Of a stretch of DNA of 14,388 nucleotides, positions 7,216 to 12,894 are shown piece by piece. Below the pieces are notes generated by a model, which ran no database searches, was not told where the DNA came from, and worked only from the letters and a program-made list of their open reading frames with translations. Position numbers and translations under genes: made by a program. Each line of letters opens with the position of its first letter. Within the stretch, counting starts at the first letter, position 1. The stretch comes from DASRVA01 sp035550715 (GTDB taxonomy: Bacteria > Gemmatimonadota > Gemmatimonadetes > JACCXV01 > JAHWKZ01): positions 1-14,388 of the forward strand of contig DASZOP010000005.1 in assembly GCA_035550715.1 (NCBI GenBank), given 5' to 3'.

Positions 7216-7959
7216 CTAGAACACGGGGTCGATGTCGGCGGTCTCCGGCGACAGCTCCACCGCCAGGACCCCGCCATCGGCTTCGATCCGCTCGTTCCAG
7301 CGGTATTCCTGGCTGATGGAGCCAGGAACCGGGGCATCGCCGAGGATCCACCAGGTCCCGTTGGGGACGGTCACCGCTGCCACTCCCTCCGTATCCGTCT
7401 CCACGCGCCGGATCGGATGCTCGCCGACGAGCAGGCTCTCCTCGTGGAGGAAGGCCTCCTCCGGCCACGCCCGCGACTCCCACTCGCTGCGCGCCTCGCG
7501 ATAGGCGCTGCGGACGGTGGTGTAGTCGTCGATCACGGCCTGGCAGGCCTCGAACCGCACCTCCTCTCGCGCCTTCAGCGCCTGGTACCGCTCGAATGCC
7601 GACCGGTATGCGTCCGACGCCTGGCCCTCCCGATCGGCGGTCTCCGAGGCCGCCCGCCGGGCGACCTCGATGGAGTCCCTCGTTACGCGGTACGAGGAGC
7701 AGGCGTCGTGATAGAGCCGGGCCAATCCGCGGATGGAGTCCTCCGGCGGCGGCGGACCCGGGTTCGAGCCCGCCTCGAGCGTGGCGTAGAGAGAGTCGAT
7801 GTCATAGGGAAGGATGTCGAGCTGGACGCCGGACAGCGGGACCGGTCCGTCCTCCGCGTCCTGCCCGACGGCCCGGATGGTCAGCTCGGTCTCGGTGTTA
7901 CAGGCCACGCCTGTCCCCAATGCGATCGCCGCCGCGAGGGCTCCTCGGAGAATCGCCAC
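7216..7959 (-). CDS. Putative lipoprotein of unknown function, first gene of the beta-oxidation operon
   Basis: A 247-residue protein that I do not recognise. The N-terminus LRGALAAAIALGTGVAC looks like a lipoprotein signal peptide ending at Cys20; Gly at position -3 makes the lipobox imperfect. The middle (about 75-160) is highly charged and probably helical or coiled, with ERYQALKAREEVRFEA as an example, and contains two further Cys residues, in YHDACSSY and FEACQAV, that could form a disulfide. The C-terminal part (about 180-235) has a GVAAVTVPNGTWWILGDAP pattern like carboxypeptidase-regulatory or other beta-sandwich domains. The start is GTG at 7959 with a good GGGAG ribosome-binding sequence 7 nt upstream (7967-7971). 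It ends 4 nt before the thiolase ATG, so it is transcribed with the fad genes. A role in cell-envelope sensing or binding of fatty substrates is conceivable but not shown. Confidence 0.8.
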   Translation of the reverse strand: MAILRGALAAAIALGTGVACNTETELTIRAVGQDAEDGPVPLSGVQLDILPYDIDSLYATLEAGSNPGPPPPEDSIRGLARLYHDACSSYRVTRDSIEVARRAASETADREGQASDAYRSAFERYQALKAREEVRFEACQAVIDDYTTVRSAYREARSEWESRAWPEEAFLHEESLLVGEHPIRRVETDTEGVAAVTVPNGTWWILGDAPVPGSISQEYRWNERIEADGGVLAVELSPETADIDPVF

Positions 7960-7988
7960 ACTCGATCTCCCGCTGGAAGTCGTCGCGT

Positions 7989-8017
7989 AAGGTATCGGCG
8001 TCAGCAGACCCTACCAA
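7989..8017 (-). promoter_or_regulatory. Weak candidate sigma-70 promoter for the lipoprotein-fad operon
   Basis: On the minus strand TTGGTA (8012-8017) and TACCTT (7989-7994) are separated by 17 nt. The match to consensus is only partial, but the position is sensible: transcription would begin about 23 nt before the GTG at 7959, just upstream of the GGGAG ribosome-binding sequence, and right after a hairpin that may end the previous unit. Confidence 0.28.
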
Positions 8018-8034
8018 CGTTCCGGCCTGGAACG
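8018..8034 (-). terminator. Hairpin just after the second M16 gene, terminator-like
   Basis: A perfect 6-bp stem CGTTCC/GGAACG with a 5-nt loop begins 5 nt after the stop codon of the second M16 gene (8040). It is followed on the minus strand by only two T residues, so it is not a classical intrinsic terminator; it may slow transcription, stabilise the 3' end or bind a regulator. Confidence 0.35.
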
Positions 8035-8039
8035 AGGCC

Positions 8040-9287
8040 TCAGGCCGCGGCCTCGCCGGTTCCGCGCGGCACGACCCTGGCCCGGGTGGGCTCGACGGTG
8101 AAGCAGCGGCGCGCGAGCGCCCGGACGTCCTCCGCGGTCACCTCCTCGATGGCGGCGAGCCAGCGGTCCCCGTAGTCGTGTCCGAGGCCGTCCACCTCGT
8201 AGCGCGCGAGCCGGCCGGCCTGCGCCATGTTCGTTTCGGCCGCGATCAGGTACGAGCCGCGCAGGTAGCGGCGCGCCGAGTCGAGCTCGTCGGTGGACAC
8301 CGGCTCGTCCACGAAGCGCCGGAATTCCCGTTCCAGTCCGACCGCCGCCTCGTCCACGCGGGAGGGGTCGGTGACGATGTAGGCCGCGACATGTCCTCCA
8401 CCCGGCTGGTCGTCGTAATACGACGACACCTGGTACGCGAGGGAGCGCTTCTCCCGCAGCTCGATGAACAGCCGGGACGACATGGAGCCGCCCAGGATCG
8501 CCTCGAGCACCCGCGCCGCCGGATAGTCCTCGTGCCGTGCGTCGGGTGCGGGAAAACCGTGAACCAGGTACGCCGCCTCACGATCGACCTCGAGCCGCCG
8601 GGAGCCGCCGCGGGCCCGGGCCGGGCCCGGCCATTCGAGCGGGGGCTGGATGGGGGTGTCGCCGAAGGCTTGCTCGAGCCGGTCGACCAGACGCTCGGGA
8701 TCGAACCGCCCCGCCACCGCCAGGACCGGCGGCGTGGGACGGTAGAAGCGTCGGGCCGCGGCCACCACCGCATCCCGATCCAGCGCGCGGACGGTCTCCC
8801 GGTAGCCGAGCACCGGCTTGTGCAGAGGATGGTCGGCGAACATCTGCTCACGAAACAGGTCGGTGGCGCGGGCGAGCGGCTGGTCCTCGCGGGAATCGAT
8901 GGCCCCGAGCGCAAGCTCGATCTCGGTCGCGATCTCTTCGGCGGGAAAGGCCGGCATGGTGAGCACTTCGAGGAACAGCCCGAACGCCCTCTCCCAAGTG
9001 GCCGCCGTGGCCTGGAGGCTCACGCTCCCGAGGTGCCGTCCGCTGCCGCTGTCGAGGTCCGCCCCAAGCTCGGCCAGCGCCTCCTGCACCTCGTGCGCCG
9101 ACCGACGCAGGGTCCCCCGGACGAGCGCGTTCTGCATGAGGTGGGAGATCCCGGCCTCGGAGTCCGACTCGTAGAGCGTGCCCATGGGCGCGAAGGCCCG
9201 CACCGCCACGATGTCGTTGGTGGTCAGCGGGCGGGCGAGTACGACCGTACCGCCCGACAGCCGATGGCGCTCGTGCTCAAGCGCCAT
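8040..9287 (-). CDS. M16 family peptidase-like protein, non-catalytic partner subunit
   Basis: A 415-residue protein with the two-half fold of M16B peptidases. The zinc motif HxxEH is replaced by HLMQN (His49 to Asn53), removing the catalytic Glu and the second His, so it should not cleave peptides itself. In the second half it keeps the substrate-binding Arg/Tyr pair in LREKRSLAYQVSSYY (Arg281, Tyr285). The frame is open to 9413, but the first 42 codons there are Arg/Gly/Pro-rich and overlap the previous gene; the ATG at 9287 gives a normal M16 N-terminus (LSGGTVVLARPLTTNDIVAV) and an 11-nt overlap with the upstream M16 gene. By analogy with the mitochondrial processing peptidase alpha subunit and bacterial M16B heterodimers, it should pair with the catalytic subunit encoded just before it. 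No signal peptide is visible. Confidence 0.92.
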   Translation of the reverse strand: MALEHERHRLSGGTVVLARPLTTNDIVAVRAFAPMGTLYESDSEAGISHLMQNALVRGTLRRSAHEVQEALAELGADLDSGSGRHLGSVSLQATAATWERAFGLFLEVLTMPAFPAEEIATEIELALGAIDSREDQPLARATDLFREQMFADHPLHKPVLGYRETVRALDRDAVVAAARRFYRPTPPVLAVAGRFDPERLVDRLEQAFGDTPIQPPLEWPGPARARGGSRRLEVDREAAYLVHGFPAPDARHEDYPAARVLEAILGGSMSSRLFIELREKRSLAYQVSSYYDDQPGGGHVAAYIVTDPSRVDEAAVGLEREFRRFVDEPVSTDELDSARRYLRGSYLIAAETNMAQAGRLARYEVDGLGHDYGDRWLAAIEEVTAEDVRALARRCFTVEPTRARVVPRGTGEAAA

Positions 9288-10599
9288 TCGGCCCCACCCA
9301 CGCGCGTACGGCGCCGTCCGGGCGCGCCAGCCGATCGAGGACCGCGGTCGCGGTCTCGGGCGACACCCGCGCGATCCCGTCCAGGATCTCCCGGTACCGC
9401 CCCGCCCCCCCATGGACCACCTCGAACTCGCCGAGCGTTCCGGTGGTGGCGGCGTTGGTCTCGTTGTCGAACGCGAAGTCCGCCGCGAGCATCGTCTTGG
9501 CCCGCCCGATCTCGTCGGCCGAAAGCCCGGCGGCCGCCTCCTGGAGGACCCGCGCCGTCTCCTCCTCCACGTCGCGGCGTCGATCGGGGGGGAGGACTGC
9601 CGAGATCCCGAGGACGCCGGCCCGCTCGAGGGCGTAGGTCCAGGCGCCCACCGAGGTCACCAGACGCCGCTCGTCGACCAGCCGGCGGTAGAGACGGGAC
9701 GTCATCCCGTCGCCCAGGGCGGTCACCGCCACCTCCAGCGCGCACGCTTCGTCAAGGTCCGATCGTCCGGCCGTCCGGAAACCCCAGGCGAGATATCCCT
9801 GGGCGATGTCCATCCCGATGGGCTCGACCTCGAGCGTGGCCGGCGACGGGGCGGCCGTCGGGAGCGGCGCCTCGGAGCGCTCCAGGTCGCCGAGCCGTTC
9901 GGCGACCGCTGCCAGGACCCGCCCGGGCTCGACGTTCCCGGCCACCGCCACCGCGAGCCGGTCCGACCGGTAGTGGGACCGCCAGTAGTCCCGCATCACC
10001 GAGGTCGTGATGCGCTCCAGAGATTCGGGTGATCCCAGCACCTCGCGGGCGTAGGGGCTGTCCCCGAACAGATGCTCCGAAAGGGCCACGTACAGCCGTC
10101 CTTGCGGAGAATCGTTGCGACGTCGGATCTCCTCCTTCACCACGCTCCGCTCGCGCTCCAGCTCCGCATCCGGGAAGGTGGGGTTCCGCAGATGATCGGC
10201 GAGCAGATCGAGCGCCGTCTCGAAGTGCTCGGAGGGCGTCACGATGTAGTAGTGGGTGAACTCCATCGAGGTCGCGGCGTTGTTGTAGCCGCCCATCGAC
10301 TTGACGAGCCGGTCCATGCTCCCGAGCGGGTACCGCTCGGTGCCCTTGAAGAACATGTGCTCGAGGAAATGGGAGATCCCGGCGTACGCCTCTTCCTCGT
10401 GGAGCGCGCCGACCCCGAGCCAGCAGTCCACCGCCACCAGCGGTGCCGAGCGGTTCTCCCGCACCAGGACACGGAGGCCGTTGTCGAGCTCGGCGCGCAG
10501 GAAGGGCGCCGGGCTCGCGTCCCCCGCTCTACCGATCGTCTCGAGGGTCGCCCCCGACGGGGCCGTGACGGGAGGGTTTGTGATGTGGGAAGTACTCAC
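9277..10599 (-). CDS. M16 family zinc metallopeptidase, catalytic subunit
   Basis: A 440-residue M16B (processing-peptidase-like) enzyme. The inverted zinc motif His77-Phe-Leu-Glu80-His81 (SHFLEHMFFKGTERYPLGSM) is intact, and a third ligand Glu is present 74-75 residues later in VVKEEIRRR (Glu156/157). In the C-terminal half the substrate-binding Tyr is missing: the aligned stretch reads DERRLVTSVGAW, with Thr315 where the partner has Tyr. The enzyme therefore probably depends on the downstream subunit. The start is GTG at 10599; about 30 residues precede the conserved LDNGLRVLVREN, and no in-frame ATG lies between. There is no obvious signal peptide, so it looks cytoplasmic. The ribosome-binding region falls inside the arm of the large palindrome that ends 3 nt upstream, which may affect translation. 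Substrate unknown. Confidence 0.93.
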   Translation of the reverse strand: MSTSHITNPPVTAPSGATLETIGRAGDASPAPFLRAELDNGLRVLVRENRSAPLVAVDCWLGVGALHEEEAYAGISHFLEHMFFKGTERYPLGSMDRLVKSMGGYNNAATSMEFTHYYIVTPSEHFETALDLLADHLRNPTFPDAELERERSVVKEEIRRRNDSPQGRLYVALSEHLFGDSPYAREVLGSPESLERITTSVMRDYWRSHYRSDRLAVAVAGNVEPGRVLAAVAERLGDLERSEAPLPTAAPSPATLEVEPIGMDIAQGYLAWGFRTAGRSDLDEACALEVAVTALGDGMTSRLYRRLVDERRLVTSVGAWTYALERAGVLGISAVLPPDRRRDVEEETARVLQEAAAGLSADEIGRAKTMLAADFAFDNETNAATTGTLGEFEVVHGGAGRYREILDGIARVSPETATAVLDRLARPDGAVRAWVGPNGA

Positions 10600-10602
10600 A
10601 GA

Positions 10603-10720
10603 GACCGCTCAAGATGACCGAGATCAAGGCGCGCGACGAGGGCGAGCGAGGCGTACATGAAAGTACGCCGCTGCGAAGCCCGAGGAAGCGCAACGCAGAT
10701 ATCGGTCATCTTCAGCGGTC
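10603..10720 (-). repeat. Large imperfect palindromic element (REP-like) filling an intergenic gap
   Basis: Outer arms at 10603-10625 and 10698-10720 are inverted copies agreeing at 21 of 23 positions (differences at one C/G and one G/T site). A perfect inner hairpin, GGCGTAC (10650-10656) and GTACGCC (10663-10669) with a 6-nt ATGAAA loop, lies almost exactly at the centre. The zones in between pair only in patches. The element starts 1 nt after the M23 stop codon and ends 3 nt before the GTG of the catalytic M16 gene, so it makes up nearly the whole gap. It encodes no credible protein. It looks like a dispersed palindromic repeat or an RNA-level structure between two cotranscribed genes; no run of T follows, so a standard terminator is unlikely. 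Confidence 0.8.
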
Positions 10721-10721
10721 G

Positions 10722-11648
10722 TCAGTCAGCGATTGCGTCGGGGAAGATGTACTTGAGCGGATCCACCGGCTGCCCCTTCTCGTGCACCTCGTAATGGACG
10801 TGGGGTGCGACCGAGAAGCCCGTCGAGCCCACCAGCGCCACGGCGTCCCCGCGCTCGACCTGCTGCCCGGCCTTCACCAGCAGCCGCGAACAGTGCGAGT
10901 ACGTGGTGATCAGACCGTCGCCGTGGTCGATCTCGACATAGTTGCCATGCCCGCTCTTCCACCCCGCCTCCGTCACTCGTCCTCCGGCCGTGGCGACGAT
11001 CGGGTTGCCGCGCCGGGCCGAGATGTCGATCCCGTAGTGGGGCCGGACCTCGTCGAAGAGTGGATGCCGGCGGTGCAACGAGAAGGTGCTGGAGAGGAAA
11101 CCGGAGGTGGGCCAGATGGAGGGCGTGGCTTCGAGCCTGGCGTGGTTGGCGGCGATCGCGGTTCGAGCGTCCTCGAAGCTGCTCGCGACGAGATCGCTTC
11201 GCCGGAGCAGCATGTCCAGCGACGCCGATACGTCCCGGACCCGGTTGTTGAGAACGCGGTCCGAGGAGATCTCGACCGCGTCGTCCAGCGACCCCGGGCC
11301 GCCGACGCCGACCGCCTGGACCTCGACGGGCACGGGCGGCAGGTCGGCCGCGAGCCTGAGCTCTTCCTCCCGTTCGAGGAGCTGGTCGAGCTCCGCGCTG
11401 AGCGACTCGACCCGGCCTTCCACGCGCCCCAGCTCGCCCCGCAACCGCTCGTTCTCGGTGACCAGATGGGTGCCGGGTGCGACCCCGGGCAGGTGGCTCA
11501 GGGCGACCACCCCCAGGCCCAGGGCCAGGGCGAGGGCGCCCGCGCCCAGGGTGAGCAGAGCGGCCAGTCGGGCTCTGGTCAGCTGAACGGATCGGACGTC
11601 GCGGTTCTCGCCAGGAATGAACATGAACGTGCCAAAACGACTAGACAC
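10722..11648 (-). CDS. Membrane-anchored M23 family peptidase (LytM/peptidoglycan endopeptidase type)
   Basis: A 308-residue protein. A single membrane helix at about residues 29-50 (ALLTLGAGALALALGLGVV) follows a short cytoplasmic tail, then a charged coiled-coil at about 62-98, a linker, and a C-terminal M23 domain from about 175. Zinc ligands are intact: His204-x3-Asp208 in RPHYGIDIS and His285 in APHVHYEV, with the additional catalytic His252 in TTYSHCSRL and His283. It is therefore predicted to be an active peptidoglycan-cleaving enzyme facing the periplasm, not an EnvC/NlpD-like activator with lost ligands. The start is GTG at 11648, preceded by AGGGGGG 7 nt upstream; an ATG at codon 9 is an alternative. 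It is the first gene after a strong promoter and is followed immediately by the large palindrome and the M16 pair. Confidence 0.93.
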   Translation of the reverse strand: MSSRFGTFMFIPGENRDVRSVQLTRARLAALLTLGAGALALALGLGVVALSHLPGVAPGTHLVTENERLRGELGRVEGRVESLSAELDQLLEREEELRLAADLPPVPVEVQAVGVGGPGSLDDAVEISSDRVLNNRVRDVSASLDMLLRRSDLVASSFEDARTAIAANHARLEATPSIWPTSGFLSSTFSLHRRHPLFDEVRPHYGIDISARRGNPIVATAGGRVTEAGWKSGHGNYVEIDHGDGLITTYSHCSRLLVKAGQQVERGDAVALVGSTGFSVAPHVHYEVHEKGQPVDPLKYIFPDAIAD

Positions 11649-11678
11649 CGATACGCCCCCCTAGACGTGGCCCGGTAC

Positions 11679-11693
11679 GGCAGTCTTGCTGCC
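11679..11693 (-). promoter_or_regulatory. Small hairpin in the 5' leader of the M23 gene
   Basis: A perfect 5-bp GGCAG/CTGCC stem with a 5-nt loop lies 30 nt before the GTG start, within the roughly 90-nt untranslated leader predicted from the promoter upstream. Further short inverted repeats occur earlier in the same leader (GCAA-AGGA-TTGC at about 11718-11729). It may be a structured leader; no known riboswitch class is recognised. Confidence 0.3.
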
Positions 11694-11732
11694 TAAACCA
11701 TTCGTATGAACGTACTTGCAATCCTTTGCGAG

Positions 11733-11740
11733 GTTCGAAC
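11733..11740. promoter_or_regulatory. Palindrome GTTCGAAC at the predicted transcription start
   Basis: This perfect 8-bp palindrome sits 5 nt downstream of the -10 box, so it would cover the predicted start of transcription of the M23 gene. Position and symmetry suit an operator for a dimeric repressor, but 8 bp is short and no regulator is identified. Confidence 0.25.
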
Positions 11741-11745
11741 GAGCC

Positions 11746-11774
11746 ATTCTAACCGGACCCTCCCGGCCTGTCAA
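11746..11774 (-). promoter_or_regulatory. Near-consensus sigma-70 promoter driving the M23/M16 genes
   Basis: On the minus strand TTGACA (11769-11774) is a perfect -35 box and TAGAAT (11746-11751) differs from the -10 consensus at one position; the spacer is exactly 17 nt. Transcription should begin near 11739, leaving a leader of about 90 nt before the M23 GTG. The surrounding bases are clearly richer in A and T than the rest of the window. It is the best promoter seen here. Confidence 0.8.
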
Positions 11775-11787
11775 CCAATCGTCGTCA

Positions 11788-11807
11788 CGGGGGCTCGCCT
11801 CCCCCCG
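11788..11807 (-). terminator. GC hairpin after the MlaD gene, terminator-like without T-tract
   Basis: A 6-bp CGGGGG/CCCCCG stem with an 8-nt loop lies about 65 nt after the MlaD stop and 14 nt before the -35 box of the next promoter. An overlapping alternative pairing (GCCTC/GAGGC) is also possible. No T run follows on the minus strand, so factor-dependent termination or no function at all remains possible. Confidence 0.3.
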
Positions 11808-11871
11808 AGGCCCGCAAGATCGGGACCCCGACCGGCCGCCCCGAGACGGCGCCATGTCCATGACTTCGCCC

Positions 11872-12891
11872 TCAGAACAAACGGATGTTGACGAATCCCA
11901 GCGGGTCCTCGCGAAAGGCCTCCACGGTCCGCCGCAGGCGGTCCTGCAGTACCCGCAGCTGAATCCCCAGTTCCTCGTCGTAGAGCAGCCGCCCCAGCGT
12001 TCCCTCCCCGGCTTGGAGTCGCGCCCGGAGGTCCTGCGTCTCGGCCTCCAGCGCGGCCAGCGCATCCGTCAACTCCTCCGGATCGCGCCACGGGAAACCG
12101 TCGTCCCCGGCCAGCGAGTCGATCGCCCGCACGTTGGCGCGAATGGCCGCCAGGTTCCTCTCCAGGATGGAGTCGCCGCGAACGCCGGCCACGATCCCCC
12201 CGCTCTCGTCGAGCGCCTCCAGGAGCCGCCCCGACTGGTCGGCCAGCGACTCCAGCGAGCCGTACAGGGGCGACTCGACGTCCAGGAGCCGGGCCGCGGT
12301 CGCGTCGCCCCCGAACAGCTTGCCGCGGATCTCCTCGACGTTCGCCGCCAGCACCTCGATCTCGGCCAGCGCGCGGCCGAGCTGCGCGGTCACGAGGTTC
12401 CAGTCCACGCTCGGGATCTCGGCGATCGTGGAGCCGGATGGCAATGGAGGCTCCCGGACGTCGCCGGCCGTGATCTTCACGTACCGCTCGCCGCCCAGCC
12501 CGAGGGTCGCGAGCTGGGCCCGGGAGGCCGGGGTGATGTAGGGCTGGAAGCGATCGTGGACCCCGAGCTCGAGGCGGATGTTGGCCGGCTGGGCCGGCAG
12601 CCCGGTGGCCGGCTGGAGGCGGCCTCCCACGACCGCGCTCGGCTGCTCCAGCGGGGGCACGATGACGAGGTCGACGACTTCCCCGGCCGGCATCCCGGCC
12701 ACCCGCACGAACGATCCCGCGCGGATCCCTCCCGCCTCGTCCAGCTCGACGAAGTAGGGCACGACGTCGGGCGCGAACGGGCCCCTGGTCGAGCCGAGGA
12801 CGAGAACGCCCAGGACGGCGAGAGAGACGAGCACCGTCACCAGGATCCCCAGCCGCAGATCGGCCCACCCGGGCTCGGCGCGTCCCGCCAT
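11872..12891 (-). CDS. MlaD/MCE-domain protein (lipid-transport substrate-binding component)
   Basis: A 339-residue protein with one N-terminal membrane helix (about 12-32, LRLGILVTVLVSLAVLGVLV) and a single MCE domain: PYFVELDEAGGIRAGSFVRV, AGMPAGEVVDLVIV and the closing GLGGERYVKITAG. The part after the domain (about 150-339) is mostly helical and charged, as in larger MCE proteins where such helices build a channel. Family knowledge places MCE proteins in the inner membrane as hexamers that move phospholipids or other lipids between membranes, together with MlaE-type permease and MlaF-type ATPase partners; neither partner is in this window. The ATG at 12891 follows the metG stop by 3 nt without a clear ribosome-binding sequence, so translation is probably coupled. 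The repeated GLPAQPANIRLELG segment within the domain replaces the usual loop and is longer than in MlaD. Confidence 0.88.
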   Translation of the reverse strand: MAGRAEPGWADLRLGILVTVLVSLAVLGVLVLGSTRGPFAPDVVPYFVELDEAGGIRAGSFVRVAGMPAGEVVDLVIVPPLEQPSAVVGGRLQPATGLPAQPANIRLELGVHDRFQPYITPASRAQLATLGLGGERYVKITAGDVREPPLPSGSTIAEIPSVDWNLVTAQLGRALAEIEVLAANVEEIRGKLFGGDATAARLLDVESPLYGSLESLADQSGRLLEALDESGGIVAGVRGDSILERNLAAIRANVRAIDSLAGDDGFPWRDPEELTDALAALEAETQDLRARLQAGEGTLGRLLYDEELGIQLRVLQDRLRRTVEAFREDPLGFVNIRLF

Positions 12892-12894
12892 CGG

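Noticed and set aside
7596..10010. Plus-strand open frame of 804 codons opposite the M16 genes and lipoprotein
   Set aside because: Arg/Pro/Ser-rich translation without any family motif, lying antisense to well-supported genes; typical of GC-rich DNA, where the opposite strand rarely has stop codons.
10603..10720. Classical rho-independent terminator
   Set aside because: The hairpin is long and lacks a T run on either side; the size and near-perfect outer arms fit a palindromic repeat better.
11649..11745. Possible cyclic-di-GMP (GEMM) riboswitch in the M23 leader
   Set aside because: A CGCAAAG-like piece is present, but the conserved core and paired helices of the class cannot be laid out.
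11725..11750. tRNA-like T-arm suggested by GTTCGAAC
   Set aside because: Flanking bases do not form the required 5-bp stem on either strand, and no acceptor, D or anticodon arm is present.
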